A stretch of DNA of 64,000 nucleotides from Manis javanica (GCF_040802235.1 NC_133174.1:107575647-107639646); one strand, 5' to 3'; shown: positions 36,457 to 49,689, counted from the stretch's first letter. Translations and numbers: made by a program. Notes: generated by a model not told the origin, from the sequence alone.

Positions 36457-37089
36457 GGTACTATACAAGAAGATATGTCAAAGAAATAATCAATCCTCCC
36501 AAGTTTCCTTCATATGCTACATCTATAGCTTTTCTTCTTCCTTCCTAATTACAACCCTTAAATAGAATTCGTGCCTCATATCGAATTTACCGAGTATCAT
36601 AATTCCTCCAGGTGGTAAAGATACCTTGAGACAAGTGCTGGGCATAGAAGCCACAGGGCATAAATCTGCAAAGAAGTAAAAAGCTAACCTTTGCAAACAA
36701 TATGGCTTCTCTCTCACTTACCAACTTTACATTTCCCTGTATGGCCCCGGAAGATGACTGGTTAGCCAGAGACGGGTAAGATTCCTCAAGGGAGGAACAA
36801 CCTAAGACAGGCACAGTCGCAGGGGGGCCATCAGGTGAGAATTTGGGGATCAACAGAGGTGAGGCTCAGAACCTCACCCCCCCTGCTTTGAGAGAAATCT
36901 TCTGCATCCGTGGATGTCTTGATGCCCTTGTCTAGCCTGGATTAATACTTAGTCCATAGGCACACACCTGATCATCTGATCATCTACATTTGCCTTCTTA
37001 CAGCACTAAACTATGTTTTCTACCTTTATCTTGCATCTACCTACCACTTCAGCATTTTATTAAAAATAAAAATAATAATAGTAGTAGGA

Positions 37090-37413
37090 GAAATGGGGGA
37101 TCAACATATAGATCAAGTACAAAAATCAAACGAATATTCATATTTGACCTGATTGTTTATAGGTCATATTGCATGATCAAAACCGAAAGTTTCTGTGATG
37201 ACTGCCCTTGTACTGTTCACCATGTAAGAATTTATTCACTATGTAAGAATTCGTTCACCATGTAAGAACTTGTTCGTTATGCTTCAGAAGATTGGAGACT
37301 GACGAGAATTAGGCTTGAGATGGATTAATGATTGTACATTGAGCGTTGACCCCCCTATACTGAATTTTATTGTTAACAACCATTTGATCAATAAATATGA
37401 GAGATGCCCTCTC
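37090..37413 (+). mobile_element. ERV 3' LTR part with short tandem repeat
   Basis: A GGAGAAATGGGGGATCAAC purine tract is followed by LTR-like sequence ending at a poly(A) site. At 37215-37275 a unit like TTCACCATGTAAGAATT repeats three times at about 19-20-base spacing. The exact LTR start is uncertain. Confidence 0.6.
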
Positions 37414-37799
37414 AAAAAAAAAAAAAAAAAAAAAACTCTTAGCACAGCTAGATCTAAAACTGTTCTCATAAAAGTGAACCTGTGTAACAGTGGTCAGGTC
37501 TCTACTCTGAATATGCTTGCTAGGAAGTAGCTCTGGCAAAGATGGGACTAAATGACATTTTTCTTTGGTGGTTTCTCATTCCTTCTCACTAGTCGATTTC
37601 AGCATGCCGAACTCCAAAAACTCCAGCACCTCAGCTCTCTTTTTTTTTCTGACTAGGGCCTACCTAGTTTAGATAGCAGTATATATAATGGTCTTTGATG
37701 GCACATTTTAATCTCTCAAGCTCCTTTGATGAATGTCTGAATGATTCATGCTAAGGTGTTAATGGCTGGATCCTTTTTCCCTGAACCTGGGAAGCAGAA

Positions 37800-38045
37800 T
37801 ACTTAGGAGCTTTGAATACAGGCTCCAGAGTCAAATCTTGACTTTATCAATTATTTACTGTGTAGCTCTGGGAATTATTTAACACTTCTGTGCCTCACTT
37901 TCCTCATCTGTAATGCAGGGATGGTAACAATACCTACTTTATAGAGTTACAAGGATTAAAGAAATCACACATAATCTTGACCCTTTATTGAATATTCACT
38001 ATGTGCCAGACATGGTTCTAAGACTTCATATTTATTAGTTCACTT
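37800..38045 (+). repeat. MIR
   Basis: MIR order is clear: TACAGGCTCCAGAGTCAAAT, then TTTCCTCATCTGTAATGCAGG, then AGAGTTACAAGGATTAAA. Confidence 0.85.
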
Positions 38046-38494
38046 TAATTTGAATAAAGGACCTGAGAGGACTGATGCTTTGACCCAGAAGAAGGGACCC
38101 TAATGGGGAATGTCAGGCATACTGGCACACTAACTGCAGAAATGTTTAGGGGGAAGGTGGTATTCGAGTGACACCTTGTAGAAAAGCCAATAGTAAAAGT
38201 CCTAACATGTAATGCTGACCCTAGTATCCAAAAGTAACTACATGACAGGTTTTTATAGGAAGCATATACTCCTATCAGATTTTCACATTACTGATGACAT
38301 GTCTAAAAAGCTGTTTGTGGCAGCTGCCCCATTTATAACTCAGTTTCTGATAAACAACTCTAATGAGACAGAGCATGGCAGTGAAGATATAAATCTGTCC
38401 AAGGATTTCCCATATCACAAAGAGGCCTACTGAGCCAAGAAGTCCCAACTGTGGTTTAGCTCAGAGCTGTTTCATCAAATACGCAACAAACACG

Positions 38495-39030
38495 CAGATA
38501 TTGACTGACAAGTACCATGTACTAAATGTCTATTACACTGTAGACACTGTACACACACTTCAGTTTTAACCCTCATGATAACCCTGCAAGGGGAAACACA
38601 CTTGGCTTCATTTTACAGATGAGGCAAACAGTTAAGATAGATTGAATAACTTGCCTAGGAGTCACCCAGTGACTAAGGAAGTAGTTGATTTATGATTGAA
38701 GCCCAGGTAGGTCTGATGCCAAAGTCTATGCTTTGTACTAAACCTTGAGCTGTCTCTCATGTTTCTATTAACTGGGGCATGCTGAACCACAAAAAAAACG
38801 CAAACTGTATTACTAGGTATGGAATACTGAACAAGTATTTTGTTTGTTATTTAATCAGCTCATTTAGTCCTCACAAGAACCCTATGAGGTAGGTATGCAT
38901 GTTTACCATCATTTTACATATGAAAAAACTGAGGCACTGAGACACTAAGGAAGTAACTTGCTTGAGGTCACACAGAGTGTAGGAGACCTGGGATCTGAGC
39001 GAGAGTCTATGCTCTTAACACCTATGCTCC
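38495..39030 (-). repeat. Two minus-strand MIRs in tandem
   Basis: The first (38495-38745) has ATTTTACAGATGAGGCAAAC. The second (38850-39030) has AAAAACTGAGGCACTGAGAC and GAGGTCACACAGAGTG. Both are reverse-orientation MIR cores. Confidence 0.85.
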
Positions 39031-39032
39031 AG

Positions 39033-39240
39033 AGCAGTGCTGTCCAATAGATACACCAGAATATCATTTCATTCCAGAGTCAATATAAAACAGTTAAGAT
39101 ACTTTACTTTTTTGGTACTTCATCTTCAAAAGCCAATGTGTATTCTATATTTACAGCTCATCTCAATTTGGATTAGCCACACTTAAAGGGCTCAACGGCC
39201 ACATGTGTCTAATAGCTATTGTACTGGACTGTGTAGCTCT
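39033..39240 (+). mobile_element. MER5A-like hAT-Charlie element
   Basis: It starts CAGTGCTGTCCAATAGATAC and carries GGCCACATGTGTCTAATAGC near the end, the layout of the nonautonomous MER5A family. Confidence 0.75.
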
Positions 39241-39241
39241 A

Positions 39242-39487
<246 letters not shown>

Positions 39488-40544
39488 CTAAGGAACAGGA
39501 AAAACATACCTAAGTATCTGAAAACCCAATCATAAAAATCAACCAACTATCAAGTGTCTATTATGTTCTCACTCAAAATGATGCCGGGTGTTTGAGGATA
39601 CAAAACCAACCTAAGGCCAGGGCTCTGATCTACAGAACCCGGGCCAATTAAAAACAAAGACCAGCATGTGTCAATGACAGAACAATGTCTTAAAGTCAGT
39701 ATACAAATCACTATGAAAATGTGAGTACCGACAATAAATGCTACAGATCTGAGAAGAGCGCATGATGGTCTGGAAGAGGTGATAAGTAGGTTCTTAAGAC
39801 TATGTATTGAATGAATGACTGAAATGATGAATAAATCGTAGGTCTCAATCAGGGCCTTAAAAATGGGAAAGAATCTGTATTACCTACTCTTTTGCTCTAT
39901 ACTTAAACAGTTCCTCATATTATGAACTTCCATATGCTGAGAAAATTCTAACAGGAATCTACTCAGTGAGTAAAGTTGACCTTTTAACAAAATGAGGAAC
40001 AGATGAAGTGTACACATACAGACATACACTCCTGTATCTTCTACTCATAGGCCGTGTTGATTAAGATACATGTTGGCACAGAAGAAGAATACAAAAGTGA
40101 CTGTCCATCCTCAAAACAGCCACGCCAGGGGGCTGTTCCTTTGAAAATGTATTTAGTCTGCTTTGCAGAAGATCAACTATCCATGTGACAGAAGCTTGTA
40201 ATAATCTCCTGCTCTTATGTGTCTAGGCAAGCAAGTAGGAAGTTCCTTCAGGGTACACAATGGATGTTTTTCAGAGAGTGTGAAGCTAGAGGGCCACCTT
40301 TTCAAAATTATTTCTTGGGAATCTTGAAGTTAGACCCATGTTATAGGAATCTATCTTCTTTTTATCACCTTAACACCAAGTGCAAAGCTATGCAGATAAT
40401 GAATGTCTAATAAAGGTTTTCTGATTGGCAATTGGGAAATCTCATCAAGAGTTTCACCAGATTAAACCAAATCTTGCTGGGCAAGATACTCTAACACAGC
40501 TGCAGTGTAATTTACCTACCATATGTAAGCTGCTACCTATGTCA
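39488..40544. other. Unassigned intronic sequence
   Basis: No gene or repeat that I can support. Weak L2/MIR-like words occur near 39550-39620. Confidence 0.5.
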
Positions 40545-42050
40545 TTTCTTGGAGTGGGCAATGGCCAAAAGCACTGACCTCCTCACTGCCAGTTCCAATG
40601 GCCCCCCTTTATCCTTATCTTACCAGACCACTCTGTACCCCACAATAATGTCAAAACTCTTTTCTCCTTTGATTTCCATGATATTCTTCTTTCTGGCCTT
40701 TCTTCTTTCTTCTATGACTGCTCCCTCTCATCTCTACAGTTTCCTCTTCTAACCCCCTGTAGGTTGTTTTTCTCCAATGTATTACTTTTCTGGGGGGGCT
40801 GGCGGGTTTTCCTCTATATACTCTCCAGGGGAAAATAAACCACTCCCATGGCTTCAACTACCACTCATATGTTGGTGATCTCCCTAGTCCACTATGCTCC
40901 AGCTATACTAGGTCTCTCCGTTCCCAGAATTTCAAGCTCTTTCCCAACTTGGGCTTTGCATACATGACCTCCCTGGAGTATTTTTCCTTGAGCTTTTTAT
41001 ACAGCTGGCCCCTTTTCATTATTCAGGTCTCATTTTCCAAGTCATAAACCTATCTAAAGTAAGGTACCTTCCACAGGATAGCTGATTATTCTCTATCGCA
41101 GAACCTTGAATTTATTATAATTACTATTTTATTTACTTGTTTTAATGTCTCTCTCCCTCCCCACTAGACTGAAAGCCTCCTGAGGGCAGAGAATGTATTT
41201 CTTTTGTTACTTCCGCCACTGTATCTCTAGTACCTGGTATAGTGCTGGATGGAAAGAAAGTGTTCAATAAATAAAAGTATAGATGAATGCATGGATGATG
41301 AACTCCAAGTCTAGCTCCCCGGAGCAAAAATCTTTATATCCAATTGTCAATCCTAACAGCTCTAACTGGATGTCCTATAGACACCTTATATTCAATAGGC
41401 CCACAAAACAGAACTTACTCACTTTTACCCCAAATGTAGTCTTTTTCCTGTATTTCACCATCGTATCCCACTATCCAATCAGCGAACTGAGGACCCAGTT
41501 ATGTAAATTCTACCTCCTTACCATGTCTCCTATCTGCCTTTGACTTCCCATCTCCACTGTCACTGACTTCCTGGGGCCCTCATCTCCTATCTAGCCTATT
41601 GCAACAAGTCCTCTTACTGCCTTTAGTATCACCCAATCCATCTTCAACAGTACTTTTTAAAGAGATTTTTCCCTGCCTGCATAATTTGCTCTTAATACAA
41701 ATCTGTTACTACCTTACTCCCTGATGCCTAAAAGATGATGTCTACCTCCTAAGATGAGAACACAGTCATCAGGTCCCCATTTCCCTCTTCAGTCTCATCT
41801 CTTGCTGAGTCGAGTCCATACTAAACCGTTGCTCCATGGCTATACAGAAACTTTTGCTGAATTAGAGCATTTCCTCTCCTCCTGCCCACCCTCAGTTAGC
41901 TGAATAAACTTCGTCTAGCCTAATGGCATCTGTGGATGTGCACGTGTGTGTGTTCCCCACTAATGGACAGTAAGCCCTTGGACTGCATCCCTGACAGTGT
42001 CTAACACTAGTAAGTACCTACTCAGTAACTGTTCTGTGAATTATTTCTCA
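40545..42050 (+). repeat. L2 split by a second L2
   Basis: An L2 central part (40545-40880, with CACTGCCAGTTCCAATGGCC and CCATGGCTTCAACTACCACT) stops at GTTGGTGATC. A different L2 3' end (40881-41285, with AGACTGAAAGCCTCCTGAGG and CAATAAATAAAA) then intervenes. The first L2 resumes at about 41293 (GATGATGAACTCCAAGTC) and runs to about 42050. Confidence 0.7.
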
Positions 42051-42210
42051 ATCTCTTTCCCTTAATTTCTTGTAACATGCTTGTATTGAACTCAGTCTTC
42101 CACATGTTTCTTTATTCACAAACTGTATTAAAGAATGGCAATTAAAAAACAACCTTTAAGCCCACCTAATTTCTACAGCAATTAAATGCAGTAAGCTGCC
42201 ATACACATAA

Positions 42211-42296
42211 TGACAAAAAAGGTTTGCACGCTCAGCTATCCCAAATCAAAAAAGTGACAAAAAAGTTTTGCATGCTTAACTATCCCAAATTAATTA
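42211..42296 (+). repeat. 44-bp tandem duplication
   Basis: TGACAAAAAAGGTTTGCACG at 42211 recurs as TGACAAAAAAGTTTTGCATG at 42255. Both units end in CTATCCCAAAT, with a few substitutions between copies. Confidence 0.8.
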
Positions 42297-42763
42297 ATTT
42301 GTCTTGGAGTGACACGTGCCAGAGTGGAAGCCTAGCCTGTGCCTTTCCATAATTTTAACTCCACCTTGGTTCATGATGCTTTTTAACTATGTTTAAAAGA
42401 TATAAAAAACAGACCAGAAATAAATCCTTGCCATCTGTTTCAGTGATACTTATTTCTAAAAGCCTAGCCTGAGGTTTTTTTTTTGAGATCAAGTAAGTGG
42501 CCTGAAAACTTGGAGCCCATGGGTACAATTAGCACTGAGAGTTAAGAGTCATCCATTTGAACCCATATTGAGTGCCTATCACTTGCAAGATACCATATAA
42601 GACCTTGGGGTTATAGAACTTGGTCTCTGCATCCAAAGTGCTTATCCATGAGTGCACTGCCCGCTTACATGTGCTCAGCATGACAGTACTTTAAAAAGCA
42701 GCAAAATAGAAGAAAACCTGGCAGAGCTGGTAATCTGAAAGTGACACTCTTCAAGGGAGCCTA

Positions 42764-43123
<360 letters not shown>

Positions 43124-43948
43124 CTACAAAATATTTAAAAAAAAAACCAAAACACATTTTGCAGAAACAGTCTATGTCGCTCCTCTCCCCCAAGAATGAG
43201 AGAACTGACTTTATCAGTACCTGTTTCTCAAGCCACTGCTTGATAGTTTCAAAAAAACTAGAATTTTAATATAATTTCAAAACATTTATGCCATCTTTCA
43301 ACTTGGAAATCTCAAAATGCTACATAAACTATATTGACATTTAATTCTATCATTTTAAACAGATGAAAACACATTATTTTTCCAATGTAACAGCAAACCC
43401 AGAAGTAGCATGGGAAGAGTACTATTAACCTAACCATACTGCTTCTCAATTAAGAAACTGGCAAATTATAAATAGATACAAGGCAATCAGCTGTTGTATT
43501 CCTCTGAGGAAGACTAAATAATGTAAGCATTAAGGAAAATATCAATTCTAGTTTTAAGTCTACTATATAATTTACTTTTAAAAGTATGTTTAGTAGAAAA
43601 TGTGTTTAGCCACTGGTGACAAATTAAACTCTCTGTGAGTAGAGATAATACCAGGTATCACAATTGAACAGACTTTGTAAACTGTTTAAATGCTCCTTGC
43701 AAGACATTAAAAAAGAACAAAAAATTGTAGAAAAGTATCTACTGGTTTATGAACCTTCTTAGGTTAACTTCTCTAGCTTTACTCTCTAATCCTTCAAGAA
43801 ACTAATCAGCAGGTTAACAACTTGGTGAAAACAACAGTAGAAAACCAAAATAATATACAAAGTTGTGACAGATCTAAGGGGAACGTGAACAGCCCGAATT
43901 CCTGAATAGTATGAGATTCTCTGGCTCCTTCCTTCGTCTACTTCCAAG

Positions 43949-44905
43949 CGTGGTGTAGTGGATAGATGCACGGACTCTTGAGACAGCTGGCCTAGATCTG
44001 AATCCAGACTCTGCTACTGACCAGCTATGTGATATTAACTTCCCTGTGAACCTCAGGTCCCTCATTTTTAAATGGGAATAATATCGATATCATAAAGCTA
44101 TTATGAGGATTAAGAGTAGGCCGGTACTCGTATTTTTAAGTTTATTGGGGTATGATTCACACACTATAAAATTTACCTACTCCAAGTATATGACTCAATT
44201 ATGTTTAGTAAATTTCCAGAGTTGTACAACCATTATGACCCACTTTTTGAGCATTCCCATCAACTCAAAAAGAGTGGTGCCCGTCTGCAATCTCTCCTCT
44301 TTCCCAGCTCCAGCCCCATGTCTTGCCAATGGGTTTCAGCCCTGGGCAAGTTCGCTATGGAGTCAGTGTGACCAAAGAAAATGACAGCAAAATGTTCCTG
44401 GGGTGAAAGGGTTATACCCAACTTTATTTCCAGGTGGCAGGCAGTCACTAAAATCCCATTCACTCAGAGCGAGTCTGCATGCAGCAAGCCGGTCTCTGCC
44501 TCTGGGCCCCTCTGTCCACACTGCTGTCCTACACAGCTGTTCTCTGGGCCTCTCTGCACAGTCGTCCCGCACAGCCGTCCTCTGGGCCTCTCTGCACAGC
44601 CGTCCCGCACAGCCATCCTCTGGGCCTCTGTCCTTGGCACTGCCACCACTCGAGCCTCTGCTCCGCTCTCCTGCAGCCTTGCAGCCCTGCCACTGTGGGG
44701 CGCCCAGAGCACCGGGCGGGGCTCTTTACACAGAGTCAACAGCTGTCTATTGCCCACAGGTGTGCAGTGAGAGAGTCAACCAGGGCCAGGTGAGAATCCT
44801 GGCAACAGGAACTTTCATTTTATCCACACCCCACAATAAAATAATGAGTTAATATTTGTAAAGCACTTAGGATAATGCCTGCCATCTACAAAGATGTATG
44901 TTTGT
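43949..44905 (+). repeat. MIR interrupted by L1 and LTR
   Basis: The MIR head and core (43949-44116, CACGGACTCTTGAGACAGCT to ATTATGAGGATTAAGAG) continues at 44835-44905 (AATGAGTTAATATTTGTAAAG). In between lie a minus-strand L1 3' fragment (about 44125-44318) and a complete solo LTR (44319-44828). Confidence 0.75.
44319..44828 (-). mobile_element. Solo LTR, copy A
   Basis: Read on the minus strand it begins TGTGGATAAAATG, ends GGCAAGACA, and is flanked by the exact 5-base repeat CCCCA (plus-strand 44314-44318 and 44829-44833). It has a degraded TATA region (GTGTAAAGAG) and an AATAAA signal (44423-44428). A 38-base unit (GGCCCAGAGG... ending TGTGCAGA) is tandemly repeated around 44512-44640. 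Frames across it on both strands are repeat artefacts. Confidence 0.92.
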
Positions 44906-45543
44906 TAAATAAACAAGAAGCATCTGAATAGGAGAAAGGAATACAATGCAAGCCTTGAGATCAAATATTTTTATTTACTGGCACAATGAAAAATGAACTG
45001 GGGCTGCATTTTAATCACAACAAGCTTAATACTTCATGAAGGGATTCTGCACCTATTTTTTACTAGTATCCAATTCTGTCTTCCTTCATAAGCCTTTCTG
45101 AAAAGCACAGGCCAGGTTTCCATAGTAAATCAGGCAGGTCGAAGCAATTAACTGCACTACTTAGAGGAGGGGAAAGAAAACAAATTACCTGTATGACTCC
45201 GGTGGAAGCAAGCCCAATTGCTCGCTTTTGATTTCTCCCACCAACGTTAACTCACACTACAGTTATACGGTTCTTAGTTTTCAAAGTACTCTCACATCCG
45301 TTATCTTTCTACTTCATCAACAACCCTGCAAGACCACTGCTTTACCTTTCTTCTTTCTTCAATCCTAGCGATGATGATTTGTACCGAGAGGCAAACATCT
45401 GAAAAATGAAACCACAAAGCGCCCGACTAGGGAAGCCAGCTGGCCTGCCTGGACACCGTCTAGCCTGACAAGACATGGGTATTCAGGCAAATTGATTAAA
45501 TCATAACTTGGATTAAACACTTTGGGTATTTTAATAGAAGTAT

Positions 45544-46036
45544 TGTGCATAAGATGAGAGTTCCTGTGGCCAGATTTCTCACCTGGCCGTGGTTGACTAG
45601 CTCACTGCACACCTGTGGGCAACACATGGCTGTTGACCCTATAAAAAGAGCTCTGCCCAGTGCTCTGGGAGCGCCACGGTGGCAAGGCTGCAAGGCTGCA
45701 GGAGAGCAGAGGCTGGAGTGGTGGCAACGCCAAGGACAGAGGCCCAGAGGACGGCTGTGCGGGACGACTGTGCAGAGAGGTCCGGTGGACGGCTGTATGG
45801 GACAACTGTACAGAGAGGCCCAGAGGATGGCTGTGCGGACAGAGAGGCCCAGAGGCAGAGACCAGCTTGCTGCATGCAGACTGGCTCTGAATGAACGGGA
45901 TTTTAGTGACTGACCTGCCACCTGGAAGTAAAGTTGGGTATAACCCTTTCACCCCAAGACCGTTCTGCTGTCATTTTCTTTGGTCACACTGAATCCACAG
46001 CGAACTTGCCCGGGGCCGAAACCCATTGGCAAGACA
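45544..46036 (+). mobile_element. Solo LTR, copy B
   Basis: Same family as copy A in the opposite orientation: begins TGTGCATAAGATGAG and ends GGCAAGACA. Flanks are AGTAT and AGTGT (five bases, one mismatch). It keeps a TATAAAAAG box at 45640-45648, but its poly(A) signal is changed to AGTAAA (927-932 of the 45 kb block). It carries fewer 38-base units than copy A. Confidence 0.92.
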
Positions 46037-46290
46037 AGTGTGAAAGAAAAACCTTTAAAACATGAAAATAAAACCACAGAGTTTAACAGACGGAAGAGAG
46101 CTTAAGGGCTAACTAGTCCACTCCCCTTACTTTATGGATCAGTCTCGGTGAGTTCCCAAGCTCACACAGTGGCCAGACCAGCTATGCCATCCAAGTTCCT
46201 GACAGCTCATTCGGGGCTTGTCACTCTGCTGCCTCTGACTAGTTGATTTTTGTGTAACGATTTCTTTAAAATGCTACCAACTGAATTTTA

Positions 46291-46437
<147 letters not shown>

Positions 46438-47691
46438 TTAATTAAAACTGCCTGACACAGAGGTTCACAAACAGTTTTAAATGATCCCCTCTCCCCACAG
46501 AATCAGAGAGAGACAAGCAAGAAGAAAGGAGGCTCTCAAAACCTGCAGACCTACTGAGTTTCACTGTCTTTCCGCCTTAATCAAACACAGTCCTGGTTAA
46601 TCCATTCCACTCATTTTTATTTTGGCTCCGTATCAATAGCTCTGCAACACATAATAAAGCGCCCACTTCTTTGGAGACAAGATTTCAGTGATGAATGACA
46701 GTGATGTAACTTGGAAATAACACGGGAGGCACTTTGGGCTGGGCTGATTATCATGTGTGCAAAACAGAAACTCAGATATATTACATACAGAGGCACCCTA
46801 TGGCCGGATGTTTTCAATTATGCCAGTAATTTGAAACTTGTTTCTAAATCCAAAGGGAAATGAAGCATGTAGGCCAATGGAAGGAATCAGGTTCCCTAGA
46901 TTTTCACAAGTGACAAGCACAAAGTTGAATGCTGTAAGACTTGCATTTTTTTTAAAGGTCTTAGTAGGCTGTTAGCTCAGGGTCCATCTGCTCAAGACAT
47001 TTGTTTTTATTATTAGCCCTTATCACAGAGCTAGTCTTGCTGGTTTCCTTTTCTGCAACCTCCAGAGGTCTATACTTAAATCAACGTTTTCTCACTCTTT
47101 GGCTTTTTACTAGTATTTGCTTTTCAGAGCACAGCTTCCATTTATATAACCCTCCAGCTTCCCCAGCTGGGCAAGATTTCTCTCCTTGTCCTATTCGTCT
47201 TGTCAATACTTCAACCTGTATAAAATATACCTTTGTCAAAATAGTATTTACAGTCCTTTCATTTCTGCAGTCAGCTTAGCATGGTAATCCCTTAAAGTCA
47301 TCGAAAAAGCAAATATTATATATATATACTAGCAGATGTCATATATACTACATTATGTTGAGATGCCATTATTGGCATTAAAGTTTAACAGGAGGAATGA
47401 AGGACAGTCAGTGTAAAACAGTATGAGGAGAGCAACAATTAAGTGGGAAAAGGTTTAATACTGCACTAAGGAGAAAAACCACCATTACCTAAAATTGCTT
47501 AAACAAATCCATGCATATTTTATTTGACATTCATACGATGAAAACATTATTTATGAACACTTTAGAGATATGCAAATATATCTACATATGGGAAATCATT
47601 TCCAACCATACTGGGGAGCTAAGCTGGGACTTCTCCAACGCTAAATAGCATTACATGTCTGTTTTAAATGGGTACCCTACACACAGTTTTA

Positions 47692-47874
<183 letters not shown>

Positions 47875-48220
47875 CTAATAATGCACCTTAATGTTAGGTT
47901 TGTTTAAACTAATAAATGATTTAGGTTTCCACATACTGTATTATGCTTAATTGCTTTGCTTTAATAAGGGGTCCCTGGAAATTGTATGAAGTTTTAATGT
48001 ATGCAGAAATAGCTTTAGCTACAGGAATATAAAGGATTTAGGAAGAGTTTCTCACTTCCCTCCTTTTCCTCAAAAACACTAGAGTAAAGTGGCCCATGCT
48101 CTAGTAAGATTCAGTCTTTTCTGAGGAGGTGAGGAACAGCAAGAGTCAGAAAAACACAGTGAGCAATGATCCTCAGAGCTGAAATGAGGCAGGGAGAAAT
48201 CCTGGAGTTAGATGTTCAAG

Positions 48221-48364
48221 AATGAATGTGTCCTACTACGCTGATGAACAGTGACTGTGAAGGGCTATGTGGGGGGGACTTGGTGAAGGGGGCAGCCTAG
48301 TAAACATAATGTCTTTCATGTTACTGTAGATTAATGATACCAAAATTTAAAAAAAATGAATGCG
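48221..48364 (+). mobile_element. Very short 5'-truncated L1 with target duplication
   Basis: About 125 bases of the young L1 3' end are flanked by AATGAATGTG (48221-48230) and AATGAATGCG (48355-48364). It has the GGGGGGGACTTGGTGAAGG motif and an A-rich end. Confidence 0.88.
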
Positions 48365-49264
48365 AATCTAATCTGGACTTGAGTTAAGCTTGGATCACAA
48401 GTTTCTACTCTGTAAACGTATTTATGGCTAGGTTTTGCAAATTTGTTTTCCTTTAATTTTAGGGTTCCATTAAAAAATTACAAGTGGGTCATACAGGAAC
48501 TAGGGAACAAAAAGAGTTTAACCATCCTTTAATAAACACAGTGGGAGAGTAAGCAGAATCTTAGACGTTAAGGCTCCTGGTGATAGTTTTCATGGGGAAA
48601 GACAATGGAAAATCATCACCTGAGTTACCTATTGTTAGTTCCAAAGACTCACCAATAAGCCCTGTCCAACTACCTTGTTAGGTTTTGGAAGTGCCATAAA
48701 ACTTAACTTTAAAAAAAGGACTCTATTTGAGTTCCTTTACTAACTAAACTCTACCCCTAGAATAGATAATCTTATTGAAATAAGTAATCTTTTTCTTAAG
48801 GTTCCTCAAACCGTAAGTATTAAGTATTTATTTCCCAGACCACAGCAACAAGAAGAAATAGGTAATATATGATTCGTGTCCCAATTGTTGTTGGGGATTT
48901 CTATTAACCCTAGTCAAGGAGGTGAATATTGATAGGTTGTAAATAAAACCACAGACCTTACAGCTGTCCTCACATCACAATTTCCTGCCTTCCCCCGGAT
49001 CTAGCCCTTTCTCACATCCTTCAGAAAAGACAACCACCTGCTCTAGGGCTAGAACAGAAACTCTGCATATCCATCTAACCATTACCCTTTGGAAAACTAA
49101 AATCAGTTCACAGGAGTTTAAACTTTGACTTGAGATATGTTCAATAAATTGTTATCTTCTTGTTAACTCAACTTTAATGATTGAGGGTTTACACAGCAGA
49201 GTTAAGACTGCCCTCTGTTGGAAGAGAAGGAAAAGAGTGGAAATTGCAACGTGATGGGAATTAC

Positions 49265-49312
49265 CTTGCTATGTTTCTTTTCCCCGTGTATCTAAAATGA
49301 AACAGACATACT
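49265..49312 (-). CDS. DOCK10: DOCK10 window exon 7 (48-bp microexon)
   Basis: A 48-base exon with acceptor CTTTCTAG and donor CAAG|GTAATT. It completes the Glu codon, adds VCLFHFRYTGKRNIA (visible residues 221-235) and ends with two bases of an Arg codon. The family normally has Met where this copy has Thr (RYTGKR), a single ATG-to-ACG change. The phases match both neighbours exactly. Confidence 0.92.
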
Positions 49313-49689
49313 CTAGAAAGAAAAATAATAACATGTTAGTAAGATATTACCATGCTCTGCATTCTAACAAGTAATATTTGAAACTCGTGTTACAAAGACT
49401 GGCCTATTTAAATCCTGCTGCAATAATATATGTTTTGGTATACAGAAAGAAATGCATACATAAACAACATACCATGTCTATGTTGACTGGTTACAGTTAC
49501 ATTAACACCAAAACGCCCTACATCTTCATATACAATTCTAATCACATAAAAAGAAACTTGTCAATGCAAACCATCTTTTGGGCTCCATAATGTATCATAG
49601 CAAAGATCTCTACCTTAGTCATTCATACCAAAAAAGGTTCTTAAACCCTAAAAACTGGGGCAGTTGCTGTATGTTTTAAATGGCAGTAA

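Larger units (their letters stand above)
35456..37446 (+). mobile_element. L1 3' transduction carrying an ERV env/LTR fragment
   Basis: A 15-base direct repeat AAAACTCTTAGCACA occurs at 35456-35470 and 37432-37446. Inside, in order: about 105 bases of young L1 3' end (from 35471), an A run with (GAAA)n, about 1.75 kb of non-L1 DNA, AATAAA (37390-37395) and a 21-base poly(A). The outer repeat and single terminal tail mean the whole unit inserted at once, most simply an L1 transcript that read through its own tail and was polyadenylated in an LTR. Confidence 0.88.

Noticed and set aside
37218..37275. Three spaced near-repeats that might suggest a CRISPR-like array
   Set aside because: They are adjacent 19-20-base tandem units in an ERV LTR of a mammalian genome, with no spacers.
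44381..45952. Several 90-149-codon frames on both strands
   Set aside because: They fall inside the two solo LTRs and follow the GC-rich 38-bp arrays, with open frames in almost every register. No protein family matches and the copies are inverted images of each other.
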